From the NCBI RefSeq assembly GCF_011612265.2, contig NZ_CP050134.2:2728001-2792000 (forward strand): a stretch of DNA of 64,000 nt. Direction: 5' to 3'. The position numbers and the translations under genes were made by a program. This DNA comes from Corynebacterium matruchotii. Its GTDB lineage: Bacteria > Actinomycetota > Actinomycetes > Mycobacteriales > Mycobacteriaceae. The notes beneath the pieces are model-generated. The model searched no databases, was not told the DNA's origin, and saw only the letters and a list, made by a program, of their open reading frames with translations. The number at the start of each line of letters is the position of its first letter. Position 1 is the stretch's first letter. This document shows, one piece after another, positions 1 through 8,314 of the stretch.

Positions 1-1350
1 CTTCCCGGTTTCACCCCTGACAATAAGATCGCCATGCTGGAACAAATACGCGACGAGCTGGAAATCCTCATCTGCATCAATGCCAAGGACCTGGAACGCC
101 ATAAAATGCGCGCCGACCTTGGCATTAGCTATGAGGATGACGTGCTCCGACTCGTCGATGTCTTCCGTGATCGAGGCTTCCTCGTCGAACACGTGGTCAT
201 CACCCAAATGGAGGACGACAATCGCCTGGCCGTCGCCTTTGTGGAACGGCTGCAACGCCTGGGGCTCAAAGTCGCCCGCCACCGTGTGATTCCCGGCTAT
301 CCAACCAATTTAGATTTGATCGTCTCCCCCGAAGGATTCGGCCGCAACGAATATGCCGAAACCACCCGTGACCTGGTGGTTGTGACCGCGCCGGGGCCGG
401 GTTCGGGGAAGCTCGCCACCTGCCTCAGCCAGGTGTATCACGAGCACCGCCGGGGTGTGAACGCCGGCTACGCCAAGTTTGAGACGTTCCCCGTTTGGAA
501 CCTGCCGCTGGAACATCCGGTGAATCTTGCCTACGAGGCCGCCACCGTGGATCTGAACGATGCCAATGTCATCGACCATTTTCACCTCTCCGCCCACGGC
601 GAGCAGACCGTGAACTATAACCGGGATGTTGAGGCATTTCCCCTGCTCAAAAGCATGCTGGAGCGACTGACCGGCACTACCCCGTACCAATCCCCTACCG
701 ACATGGGAGTGAACATGGCCGGCTATTGCATTGTGGACGATAAAGTTTGTTGGGACGCGAGTAACCAGGAGATCATTCGCCGCTATTTCAAGGCGCTTGT
801 CGACGAAGCCCGGGACAATTCCGACTCCACCCAATCCGATCGGGCAGCAGTCATCATGGCGAAGGCCGGCATCACCGTCGACAAGCGGGCGGTAGTGGCC
901 CCCGCCCGTGCCGTGGAGGCCGCAACCGGGGAGCCCGGCTCCGCCATCCAACTTCACGACGGCACCATCATCACCGGTGCCACCTCGGAACTTCTGGGGT
1001 GCTCCGCCGCCATGCTATTGAATGCTCTGAAATATCTTGCTGGCATTGATAGCGAAGTACATTTGTTGTCGGTGGAGTCCATCGAACCGATCCAAACCCT
1101 CAAAACGGTGCACCTGGGCAGCCGTAATCCCCGGCTGCACACCGACGAGGTGCTGATCGCTCTGTCAGTGTCCGCCGCTAGTAATGAGGATTCCCGCCTG
1201 GCCCTGGAGCAGCTGAAACAGCTCCGGGGTTGCGACGTGCACACCACCACCATTTTGGGCTCGGTGGATGAAACCATCTTCCGTAACCTGGGTATCTTGG
1301 TGACCTCCGACCCGAAGTTCCAACGCAAGAAGCTTTATCAAAAACGCTAA
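1..1350 (+). CDS. DUF1846 family protein (5' end missing)
   Basis: The reading frame is open from base 1, reading [20 protein letters not shown], so the window begins inside the gene. The first Met in view (base 34) is internal, because family members have about 50 more residues before the equivalent LPGF-D-KI-ML segment. Family-typical stretches seen are [19 protein letters not shown], the glycine-rich [19 protein letters not shown] and the closing [14 protein letters not shown]. The family is widespread in Gram-positives and has no settled biochemical function; the GPGSGK segment suggests nucleotide or phosphate binding, which is inference. It is probably a soluble cytosolic protein, as no membrane segment is seen. 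The stop overlaps the stop of the convergent ECF ATPase gene by 4 bases, leaving no room for a separate terminator. Confidence 0.85.
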   Translation, partial: LPGFTPDNKIAMLEQIRDELEILICINAKDLERHKMRADLGISYEDDVLRLVDVFRDRGFLVEHVVITQMEDDNRLAVAFVERLQRLGLKVARHRVIPGYPTNLDLIVSPEGFGRNEYAETTRDLVVVTAPGPGSGKLATCLSQVYHEHRRGVNAGYAKFETFPVWNLPLEHPVNLAYEAATVDLNDANVIDHFHLSAHGEQTVNYNRDVEAFPLLKSMLERLTGTTPYQSPTDMGVNMAGYCIVDDKVCWDASNQEIIRRYFKALVDEARDNSDSTQSDRAAVIMAKAGITVDKRAVVAPARAVEAATGEPGSAIQLHDGTIITGATSELLGCSAAMLLNALKYLAGIDSEVHLLSVESIEPIQTLKTVHLGSRNPRLHTDEVLIALSVSAASNEDSRLALEQLKQLRGCDVHTTTILGSVDETIFRNLGILVTSDPKFQRKKLYQKR

Positions 1351-2729
1351 CCAAGTGGCGCTAGCTGCACGATGTGGTCCACGCAGTGATTGAGGAATTC
1401 GATGTCGTGGCTGATGACGATCACGGTTTTCCCATCGGCTGCCAGGCCGCGGAGTAATTCGGCCACCAGTTTGAGGTGATGGTAGTCGACGCCGGAGGTT
1501 GGCTCGTCGAAAAGCAAAACTGGTACGTCCATGCTGAGGGCGGTGGCGCACACGAGTCGTTGTTTCTGGCCGCCAGACAGCGACAATGGGTGCCGGTCCG
1601 CCAACTGGTCCAGGCCGAGCTGTGCCAAAAATTCTGGGCCCGCCTCCTGCGCAACGCTTTCGGTAAACAGCTGGCGGTGCGCATCCTGCATGACCAGGAA
1701 TGCTCGGCCCGGCTTCGCCGAAAACTCAATCGTGCCGGCCTGCACACGCTGCAAACCGCACAGCACCCGGGCCAAGGTAGTTTTACCGGCACCATTGGGG
1801 CCAATAATGCCGGTGACCTTGCCTTCTGGAAAACACATGTCGGCAATGTCGAGCACGCGCCTGCCACCAAACGACACCTGCACCCCACGCACATGCACGC
1901 CCCGCTCCGCCGGAGACGGCTCGGGGACCCTATTCAACTGCGGTTTTTCGAGCGTGCGCAACCCCAACTCTTGGGCCTTGGCGCCGAGGCCGAAGAACTC
2001 CTCCCCCGTGTACATGTGGGCGACCCGACCGCCTACAATCAGCAGCACCTGGTCGACCAGCCCGCGGAGAAAATACAGGCGGTGTTCCGCAATAATAATG
2101 GTCTTACCCTGCGCCTTCAGCCGGCCCAAGAGCGCCGCAAACTCGATTATTGCCGCAGGATCCAGGTTAGAAGTGGGCTCATCAAATAACATGATCGGGG
2201 TGGTTTGCGCCACGGCTTGGGCACAGGCCACCTTCTGCACCTGCCCACCCGATAAGGTGCGCAGCGACCGCCCAGCCAAATCTGTGATCCCCACATCCCG
2301 CAATGCCGCGGCCGACCGTTTGCGCAGCTCATCCGCCGGAACCTGGAAATTCTGGCCGGCAAATGCCAGTTCGGAATCCACCTCAGTGGTGAAAAACTGG
2401 GTACGCGGGTTCTGAAACACGGTTGCGCACGACTTCCCGATCTCGTAGAGCTGCATGTCCGCAACCGATTTGGACCCTAACCGCACCGTGCCGGTTTGGG
2501 TAACCGCATGAAAATGCGGAATCAACCCATTGATTAACCGCAACACTGAGGACTTCCCGCTACCACTGGCGCCACATAATAAGGTAATCCCTGGTTGCGG
2601 GGCGAAATTCACGTTCTCTAGCACCGGCCGTTCTGGTGCCGCGGCGTAGGTCACGCTGACATTATCTATGTCGATTATGTTTGCTTCCGCAGCCAGTCCC
2701 GTATTTGTATCTGCGCTGGTGTCCGCCAT
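1347..2729 (-). CDS. ECF transporter ATPase, two fused ABC cassettes (EcfA1-EcfA2 type)
   Basis: Energises uptake by an energy-coupling-factor transporter at the inner face of the membrane. Two complete ABC cassettes lie in one chain (numbering from the first Met at 2732). The first has Walker [11 protein letters not shown] (53-62), signature LSGGQ (160-164), Walker B IMLFDEP (180-186) and switch His in AEHR (217). The second has GPNGAGKTT (311-319), LSGGQ (385-389), VLLFDEP (405-411) and SHD (441-443). Both sites look intact. Two adjacent Met codons compete; GGAGG sits 5 bases before the second (2729), which I use, and only 2 bases before the first (2732). It is the last gene of an S-T-A operon, 18 bases after the T gene. 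Confidence 0.9.
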   Translation of the reverse strand: MADTSADTNTGLAAEANIIDIDNVSVTYAAAPERPVLENVNFAPQPGITLLCGASGSGKSSVLRLINGLIPHFHAVTQTGTVRLGSKSVADMQLYEIGKSCATVFQNPRTQFFTTEVDSELAFAGQNFQVPADELRKRSAAALRDVGITDLAGRSLRTLSGGQVQKVACAQAVAQTTPIMLFDEPTSNLDPAAIIEFAALLGRLKAQGKTIIIAEHRLYFLRGLVDQVLLIVGGRVAHMYTGEEFFGLGAKAQELGLRTLEKPQLNRVPEPSPAERGVHVRGVQVSFGGRRVLDIADMCFPEGKVTGIIGPNGAGKTTLARVLCGLQRVQAGTIEFSAKPGRAFLVMQDAHRQLFTESVAQEAGPEFLAQLGLDQLADRHPLSLSGGQKQRLVCATALSMDVPVLLFDEPTSGVDYHHLKLVAELLRGLAADGKTVIVISHDIEFLNHCVDHIVQLAPLG

Positions 2730-2747
2730 CATTACCTCCAGTTCCCG

Positions 2748-3503
2748 TTATGATCGTTGCGCAATCGTCAGGCCAATAAATCCAAGAATGGCTAGTAGTA
2801 TCACCGCATCCCACGCCCCAAACCTGTGGGTAGACAGCTGTGTTGGCCGACCCGGCGCACCCAACCCGCGAATGAGGGCTGCGGCCGCGAGCTCGTCGGC
2901 GATCCGGGCCACCGCCGAGAGCAGGGGTACCACAATGTATTCGGCGGTGCGTATGGGGTGCAGCCAGGGTTTTTGGTAGCCCCGCAGTTTCATCGCTTCG
3001 ACGATTCCCCGCATTTCGTCAATGACGACGGGGAAGAATCGGAACATGACGCTGAGGGGAATGACAATCATATTGGGGAGCCGCATTTGGTGGAATGCGG
3101 TGGTGAATTCGCTGATGCGGGTGGTGCTGAACATCCATATGGCCACAGACAGGCTGACGGTGAAGCGCAGCACCCAATAGCCGACAATGCCGAGGGCCAC
3201 CCCAAGCCAGTTATTCATTCCCGGTACCCCGGGGAGTAGCGTTGCCCCGAAGCTGATGAGGATAATGGCCAGATATCCCAGGAAGAATCTCCGGGACATG
3301 TCGCAGGCAATGAGTATCCCCAGGCAAATGATGATGGGCCAGAGAGTTGATCGGGTGTTGAGGCCCATGACCAGCACATTGCAGACAATGAGGTAGAGCA
3401 GCTTCATGCGGGCATCAATATTGGTGCGGGGGCTGCTGGAGTCGCCGAGCGTGCTCTCGTTATCGGCGTGAGTGGTGTTGGCGGTGGTGTTGTTGCCGGT
3501 CAT
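2748..3503 (-). CDS. ECF transporter transmembrane coupling protein (EcfT)
   Basis: Couples the ATPase to the substrate-binding S component. The 251-residue protein has a polar N-terminus of about 30 residues followed by hydrophobic segments. The long region before the C-terminus (MRLPNMIVIPLSVMFRFFP, DEMRGIVEAMKLRG) matches the EcfT coupling helices, whose Ala/Arg-Gly motifs contact the ATPases; ALIRGLGAPGRP looks like the second such motif. The open frame extends further upstream to 3596, but the start at 3503 overlaps the stop of the upstream gene as TAATG. I take this as translational coupling, and the extra upstream residues read like out-of-frame S-component sequence. Confidence 0.87.
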   Translation of the reverse strand: MTGNNTTANTTHADNESTLGDSSSPRTNIDARMKLLYLIVCNVLVMGLNTRSTLWPIIICLGILIACDMSRRFFLGYLAIILISFGATLLPGVPGMNNWLGVALGIVGYWVLRFTVSLSVAIWMFSTTRISEFTTAFHQMRLPNMIVIPLSVMFRFFPVVIDEMRGIVEAMKLRGYQKPWLHPIRTAEYIVVPLLSAVARIADELAAAALIRGLGAPGRPTQLSTHRFGAWDAVILLAILGFIGLTIAQRS

Positions 3504-4081
3504 TACACTATCCCGGCGCGGGTGAAATGCTTTTTGAGGGTGCGCATTCCGATGAAGCCGGCAATGAGACAAACGATGAAGGTTGCGACACCCCAAATGA
3601 GGATCATGGTTGGGGTGAAGACGTGCCGCATGGTGTCGGCGTATTCGGCGCTTTTCATTTGGGCTTCAATGTCGGCGAAATAGTCGTCGGAGTTAATAAA
3701 TATGGGTGCGACGAGTGCCATGGACCAGAGTTGGAAGACGGCGTACGCTAGGGGGTTGGTGAGTTTTCCCTGGTAGTTGCCGCTGCGGGCGATGGTGTCG
3801 CCGATGAGTCCGGTGATGATGGCGGTGGGGACAACGTACCAGACGTGTCCGGTGAGCATCATGCCCAGCCCGGTGATGAGGCCGAGGATGGTGAGTGACC
3901 CGAATTGCGGCACTTTTGCTAGGTAGAGCATGATTACAATGCCGTTGATGAGGGTGCTGATGATTCCGCCGACCATAATCATGATGGGTGAGAAGATTCC
4001 GAGCATTCCACCGGAGAACATGACTACAAAATAAACGCAGCAGAATACGCCGATGAGTACTAGGTTCCTGGGGCTTCCCAT
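3503..4081 (-). CDS. ECF transporter S component, MptD family
   Basis: Integral membrane protein of 192 residues with about six hydrophobic segments, first gene of an S-T-A operon. It resembles the MptD/Trep_Strep family of putative S components, where the glycine-rich GGMLGIFSPIMIMVGGIIS segment and GHVWYVVPTAIITGLIGD are typical. Substrate specificity in this family is not established, and no riboswitch or biosynthetic neighbour gives a hint. A good ribosome binding site (AAGGAGATAACCC before ATG) supports the start. Only 32 bases separate it from the divergent secreted-protein gene, so one of the two promoters must reach into a coding region. Confidence 0.82.
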   Translation of the reverse strand: MGSPRNLVLIGVFCCVYFVVMFSGGMLGIFSPIMIMVGGIISTLINGIVIMLYLAKVPQFGSLTILGLITGLGMMLTGHVWYVVPTAIITGLIGDTIARSGNYQGKLTNPLAYAVFQLWSMALVAPIFINSDDYFADIEAQMKSAEYADTMRHVFTPTMILIWGVATFIVCLIAGFIGMRTLKKHFTRAGIV

Positions 4082-4113
4082 GGGTTATCTCCTTAGGTTA
4101 GACTTCACTAACT

Positions 4114-5106
4114 ATGAGACTAGCATTGGGCTTTTCGACGGTTCTGCTTACCGTTTGTGCTACTGTTGCTGTTCCCCTGGTTGCCGCCGGTGAGACCCGC
4201 ATGCCGACCATTCCGGATAATAATCAGGCGCAGGAACATACCCGTATCACTGTTACTACGGAGTCGGGTGAGCCGGTGACTGGGCCGGTTCATCGTGGTG
4301 ATGTGTTATTGGTTCATGGTTCTGGTTTTGATCCGCAGGCTAATAAGGGCGGGTTCCCTATCCCCGTACCGCCCGGCACCCCCAATGGGGTGTTTGTGGT
4401 GTATTCGGCGTTTCCTGAGTGGTGGAAGCCGAGCGAGAATGCGCCAGAATCCCACCGGAAGCACCCCCATGATAGGGGTATTGCGTGGATGATGCCGGCC
4501 GGCACGTTGGAGTCTATACCGTCGGCTTTTCGACGGTCGATTGCTCGTCAGACGCAAACCATGAACCCTGATGGCACGTTCACTGCCCGCCTGGTGGTGG
4601 ATCCACCGGCCCAAACACCTGGTGACCGGTGGGGTGTGTATGTGTATGCGGGTGCCGGTTCGGTGAATCCGGCGGAGGAAACGTTTGTGCCGATCCCGTT
4701 TTCTTCGGATCCGGGGCCGAACACGCCGCCTGCGGCGACACCGGATTTCACCATTGATGCCGTCACCGTTACGCAAGTGGCTCATGCTGCTGGTGGGAAT
4801 GTTACTACGAAGAATGGTGCGGCCCGGGATGGTGATCGGGTGACGTTTAGTCGGGCGGCGGATGCCGGCGATGGGATTATCCGGTATCGGGGTGTTGCGG
4901 TGGCGGCGGTGAAGTATAACGTGGTGGAGGTCGCGGTGGCCGACCCGTGGTTGGAGCCGCGCGGGAATGGGATGTGGGCGGTGACCGCTGAGGTGTCGAC
5001 TGGTGCGGATGTGGGCCCGGATTCCATGGTGCGCCGTGAGCTGGGCACTATTTCCGGCACGACGGGCACGTTCCCGCTGCTGGGTAGTTCGGTGACGGTG
5101 CGTTAG
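4114..5106 (+). CDS. secreted protein of unknown function
   Basis: 330 residues with a Sec signal peptide (hydrophobic 3-22, likely cleavage near AAG, residue 25). The mature part has no cysteine and no C-terminal membrane anchor, so it is probably released or held loosely in the envelope. The block GDVLLVHGSGFDP, then GVFVVYSAFPEWWKPS and GIAWMMPAGTLESIP, followed by a beta-rich DGTFTARLVVDP and WGVYVYAGAGS, resembles repeats found next to HtaA-type domains in actinobacterial envelope proteins, but no heme-binding HtaA domain is present. A Pro-rich linker (GPNTPPAATPD) separates a second beta-rich module. It is divergent from the ECF operon; a link to uptake is guesswork. TAGACT lies about 10 bases before ATG and no ribosome binding site is seen. 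Confidence 0.7.
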   Translation: MRLALGFSTVLLTVCATVAVPLVAAGETRMPTIPDNNQAQEHTRITVTTESGEPVTGPVHRGDVLLVHGSGFDPQANKGGFPIPVPPGTPNGVFVVYSAFPEWWKPSENAPESHRKHPHDRGIAWMMPAGTLESIPSAFRRSIARQTQTMNPDGTFTARLVVDPPAQTPGDRWGVYVYAGAGSVNPAEETFVPIPFSSDPGPNTPPAATPDFTIDAVTVTQVAHAAGGNVTTKNGAARDGDRVTFSRAADAGDGIIRYRGVAVAAVKYNVVEVAVADPWLEPRGNGMWAVTAEVSTGADVGPDSMVRRELGTISGTTGTFPLLGSSVTVR

Positions 5107-5124
5107 GCGTTAGGTTTTAGTGGT

Positions 5125-5157
5125 AATGCTGGTGCCCTCGACGCACCAGCATTTTTT
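5125..5157 (+). terminator. rho-independent terminator
   Basis: Arms AATGCTGGTGC (5125-5135) and GCACCAGCATT (5143-5153) form an 11-bp perfect stem with a 7-base loop, followed by a run of six T. It terminates the secreted-protein gene and lies before the convergent cupin gene. Confidence 0.88.
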
Positions 5158-5170
5158 GGTGTCTCCGCGT

Positions 5171-5503
5171 CTACACCACGACGAGGGTGAGGGACATGCG
5201 GGAGGGTTCGAGGGCCTCGACCGCGTGGGGATCATTGGGTGCAAGGTAAATAACGTCGCCGGGTACGACTTCGTTGTCTTTGCCGTTTATTGTGAACCGG
5301 AATCGTCCTTCGAGGATATTAATGATGACGGCCCGGGTGGAGGTGTGTTCCGTGAGGACCTGTCCGGCATCCATGGTGAACATGACGTGCCGCAATACAT
5401 CGTTATTGACGAGGACGCGGGAGGTGGTGGCTTCCTTGGAGATCGGTAGGTCGGTGTAAGTGTTGGTGTAGACGCCGGATTGGCTGACTGGGGTAGTTGT
5501 CAT
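5171..5503 (-). CDS. small cupin-domain protein
   Basis: 110 residues forming a single cupin barrel. The pattern VLTEHTSTRAVIINILEGRFRF then GDVIYLAPNDPHAVEAL corresponds to the two cupin motifs; the usual metal ligands are partly present (H and E in TEHTS, H in DPHAVE), so a metal site is possible but incomplete. Homologues with the start TxLPISKEATTSRVLVNNDVLRHVMFTMDAG are quercetinase-like or LuxR-associated small cupins of unknown substrate. Monocistronic. GGAAGG lies 9 bases before ATG. Confidence 0.78.
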   Translation of the reverse strand: MTTTPVSQSGVYTNTYTDLPISKEATTSRVLVNNDVLRHVMFTMDAGQVLTEHTSTRAVIINILEGRFRFTINGKDNEVVPGDVIYLAPNDPHAVEALEPSRMSLTLVVV

Positions 5504-5691
5504 GCTGTTGTCCTTCCTATTGGTGGGCTTGTGTCTTCCTACACTACCCCCAAAATAGCCAATAGGATAGGCCCATTATGCGTGGCTTTATTGATTTGGC
5601 GTGGTTGTGGCCCACTATACGGTTTGCGTCGCTCGGGATTATCGGGGGTGGGGTGCATTAAACTTTCCCGCGAGAAGAAAGGTGCTTTGAT

Positions 5692-6465
5692 ATGACTGTT
5701 TCCGAACGCGCTGAGGCAATTTTCACCACCGGTTCGCTTCAGGCCCCCGAGTTTGCGTCCCTGGTCGGCAATATCGCTACCGCCATTACTGCTACGGCGA
5801 AGGCCCAGGCCGAGGCCATGGGTGCGCAGGGGTCGTATGCCCGCCCGCTGGTGTTTACGGCAACCCACGATGGGTTTAGGCTTGCGGCGGCGCCCCGCCC
5901 TAAGGATTCGGCCGATGTGGAGTTGGATTTTGTGGTGCACGATATTGATGATGTTGCGCTCCGCAGGGTCGTCGATACGCTTTTCGACGATTCCCGCAGC
6001 CTCACCAGTCTGCCGTATGCTGCGCAGCGCCCCCTGGCGAATGCCGCAAGTGTTATGGCGAAGCGACATCATAGTTTCAGTGTTACACTGCAACAACGTG
6101 GAACAGATACTATCAACTATTCCGGCAATATTGAGCATATGGTGGGTCTTATCACGGAGTTTCAGACGAAAAGAGTCGTCACCGAAACCATCGAAGATGT
6201 GTTCCAATTTGATGGTTTTCAGGGGTCGTCGGACACGATTTTCCTCATGATTGATGGCACATCCTACGCCATTAAGGCCACTGACGAGCAGGTGCGGCAG
6301 GTCACGGGGTTTGTGGCCAGCCACGGTCCGGAGCTCACCTTGGATTGCACCATTGAGCAAACCACCTGGCATAAGCCGGGCCGGAAACCCACCATTATGC
6401 GTAGGTTGTGTGCCGTGTCCCGGCGGGATCGCCCCAGGGTGGGCGAACAATTTACCCTATTATGA
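5692..6465 (+). CDS. hypothetical protein
   Basis: 257 residues, no signal peptide or membrane segment, so cytosolic. I do not recognise a family. GAAAGG stands 8 bases before ATG, a good ribosome binding site that supports this strand over the long antisense frame. Composition is normal: two halves with mixed alpha/beta character (LDFVVHDIDDVALRRVVDTLFDD; TIFLMIDGTSYAIKATDEQVRQ). The middle contains a less GC-rich stretch. It stands alone between the cupin gene and a convergent secreted-protein gene, so context gives no function. Confidence 0.65.
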   Translation: MTVSERAEAIFTTGSLQAPEFASLVGNIATAITATAKAQAEAMGAQGSYARPLVFTATHDGFRLAAAPRPKDSADVELDFVVHDIDDVALRRVVDTLFDDSRSLTSLPYAAQRPLANAASVMAKRHHSFSVTLQQRGTDTINYSGNIEHMVGLITEFQTKRVVTETIEDVFQFDGFQGSSDTIFLMIDGTSYAIKATDEQVRQVTGFVASHGPELTLDCTIEQTTWHKPGRKPTIMRRLCAVSRRDRPRVGEQFTLL

Positions 6466-6527
6466 TAGGACTTTGCCCAGGTAGCATGGTGGGCGGACCT
6501 CTGATCGTGCCCGCCTGATTGGTGCGG

Positions 6528-7112
6528 CTAGGTTCCTAGTTCGTTCGCGTTGTAGGCGCCCATGGCGATGTACTGTTTCTGCGGTGTGCATTCTTGCTTC
6601 ACTGCGGTTTCTTGCTGATTGGTCACAACCAGGGATGCGAACATGTCAGCCGTGGTTTCCGCATCTTTCACGCTCTTGTCACTCGTGCCCACAATGTAAC
6701 CCACAACCTCGTTGTGCTTGCCCGGTGCGGGATTCATCATGGGGCATTTCACCGTGAACATCCCCAAACTGTCACGGTTGCTGCCTTCCGGTTCGGTGCC
6801 GTAGTCACCGGGGCACACCACTACCTCATCGAAGCGGCCCAAGGCTGGGCCAATGTTTGCCCGGGTTCCGGGTTTGACCGGCAGGCATTTGGTGTCGGGG
6901 CCGAACGCCATTTTGGCCTTCAGGTTGAGGGTTTTTGTGGTGTCGCAGTTGTTGTAGGCCTGGACGAAACCCCATTCGGTTTTCATTTCAATACAGTTGG
7001 GGGCTCGGGTTTCCGCCGCCAGCGGCTGCGCCTGGGCCACGCCAGTAAGGCAGGTGAGGCAAGTGAGTGTTACAGTGCAGGATAATAGGGCAGTACGAAA
7101 AAGTTGACCCAT
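6528..7112 (-). CDS. secreted cysteine-rich protein of unknown function
   Basis: 194 residues with a clear signal peptide (cleavage likely after AQA, residue 28). The mature chain has six cysteines (40, 56, 76, 100, 123, 175), consistent with three disulfides. The pattern C-x-EWGFVQAYNNC then D-x2-C-x3-PGTRANI and FDEVVVC recalls small secreted beta-sandwich proteins of actinobacteria with an alpha-amylase-inhibitor-like cysteine layout, but the match is only in spacing and I assign no function. It is convergent with the previous gene and AT-rich upstream. Confidence 0.68.
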   Translation of the reverse strand: MGQLFRTALLSCTVTLTCLTCLTGVAQAQPLAAETRAPNCIEMKTEWGFVQAYNNCDTTKTLNLKAKMAFGPDTKCLPVKPGTRANIGPALGRFDEVVVCPGDYGTEPEGSNRDSLGMFTVKCPMMNPAPGKHNEVVGYIVGTSDKSVKDAETTADMFASLVVTNQQETAVKQECTPQKQYIAMGAYNANELGT

Positions 7113-7451
7113 AAATTTTTCCTAATTTATTTGATCCACAATATTTTTTCCTCATCTTATCAATCCAAAAAGGTCAAATCTATCAATGCCCCTTTTTTGG
7201 GGGTTTGGTTCGTGTTGCAGGAGGATGCGGTTATCCGCTTTTGTGGTGGCGGGGGTGGGAACATGCCGATCGTATATTCGACTGATAGCGAGATAATGGT
7301 GGCATAAAGCCCTCTGGTGGCGCCATGCGGTTTCCTGATAGGCGCGACCCATCGCGTGTCGACCATGTTTTCGATGCTAGCCCCAGGCCGCCGGCCGAAT
7401 CTAGACGGCACGGTGGATATGTCGTAGGGTCGCAAGCGGTGAGGTAATGAC
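7113..7451. other. divergent intergenic region
   Basis: 339 bases between two divergently transcribed genes for exported proteins. The left part is AT-rich and probably holds the promoter of the cysteine-rich secreted protein. The right part ends in GAGG just before the next gene. Short frames here look like noise; I see no RNA gene. Confidence 0.5.
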
Positions 7452-8054
7452 GTGAATAATCGAGATTCATTGCGTAAGGCTTGGTGGCCCATGAAAACAA
7501 AAACCCGTCAATGGTGCATACTTGTAGTAATAATCCTGCTGGTTGTAGCCGGGGGCTGGGCCACCATGCAATACAAGAGGATCAACGCGGTAGGCGCTGC
7601 TATCCAACAATATGAAAAACATCTCGACGCCCAATGGATAGACAAGGACTGCACCCTGGAGCATTGTCTGAAATCCAGTAAATCACTCCCCGGAATGCTC
7701 CCAGACCGGGCCGAATTCACCCAGTATGAACGATTCAACCTCAAATGGCGCGGTGACTATGTGACCCTGAGCGCTCCCGTAACTGACGTCTGGGTGTACC
7801 GTGTGACAAAAACCAATGATGGGAAATTAGAAGCCATCGTAGGAATCGGAATCACGAGATGCGCGATAGATTCCGATGGCTATAGTTTCACAACGGATAT
7901 CCGAAAAATAACCCTTGCTCCAAGCACTATTGCGGGTGAATACGTGGTGGTGGAAGACGAATCGTATTCGGGTAAAACGCATAACCCATTATTTCCTTTT
8001 CCCAAGACGCTCTATGTCAGCAAAGATAATGGGAAACCACAATGCCCACGATGA
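7452..8054 (+). CDS. membrane-anchored hypothetical protein
   Basis: 200 residues. A basic N-terminus (KAWWPMKTKTRQW) is followed by one membrane helix (about residues 21-40, WCILVVIILLVVAGGWATM) and an extracytoplasmic domain of about 155 residues. The GTG start is chosen because GAGG precedes it by 7 bases; an internal ATG at 7491 has no such signal. Two cysteines in DKDCTLEHCLKS may pair. The rest is beta-rich (YVTLSAPVTDVWVYRV, EYVVVEDESYSG). I recognise no family; the layout resembles small anchored lipoprotein-like proteins of corynebacteria. Confidence 0.62.
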   Translation: MNNRDSLRKAWWPMKTKTRQWCILVVIILLVVAGGWATMQYKRINAVGAAIQQYEKHLDAQWIDKDCTLEHCLKSSKSLPGMLPDRAEFTQYERFNLKWRGDYVTLSAPVTDVWVYRVTKTNDGKLEAIVGIGITRCAIDSDGYSFTTDIRKITLAPSTIAGEYVVVEDESYSGKTHNPLFPFPKTLYVSKDNGKPQCPR

Positions 8055-8177
8055 AACCGACACACTAGTTTGGGAAATCCTTTGATCTAGTATTGCGGTA
8101 TGTGGTGAGATGGAATATCTTCAGATGAGTAGTTCCCGCAGCCGCCTCTCTTGGAAGCGTCCCGCTGTAGTGGCCCT

Positions 8178-8215
8178 GATAAGCCTTAGAGACCAACTGG
8201 TTTCTAGGGCTTATC
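8178..8215 (+). terminator. long hairpin upstream of leuS, probable terminator
   Basis: Arms GATAAGCCTTAGAGACC (8178-8194) and GGTTTCTAGGGCTTATC (8199-8215) pair over 17 bp with two G-U pairs and a 4-base loop. No T-run follows. It lies 124 bases after the preceding gene and about 85 bases before the leuS promoter hexamer, so it may end the upstream transcript; if leuS has an earlier promoter it could instead be a leader structure. Confidence 0.45.
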
Positions 8216-8300
8216 CGCTATTCTAGGTCGAGAAAATCCACCCCCAGCTGCGGGTTTATGCCATGGCCGGTGGGCGGGAACAGTGCTGGAGCAAACCGAC

Positions 8301-8306
8301 TACACT
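8301..8306 (+). promoter_or_regulatory. leuS -10 hexamer (leaderless)
   Basis: TACACT lies 8 bases before the leuS ATG with no ribosome binding site between, which predicts a transcript starting at or next to the start codon. Confidence 0.5.
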
Positions 8307-8314
8307 ATTTACCC

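Noticed and set aside
5539..6450. 303-codon minus-strand frame antisense to the hypothetical protein at 5692
   Set aside because: It is His/Gly/Arg-rich shadow sequence; the plus-strand frame has a good ribosome binding site and normal composition.
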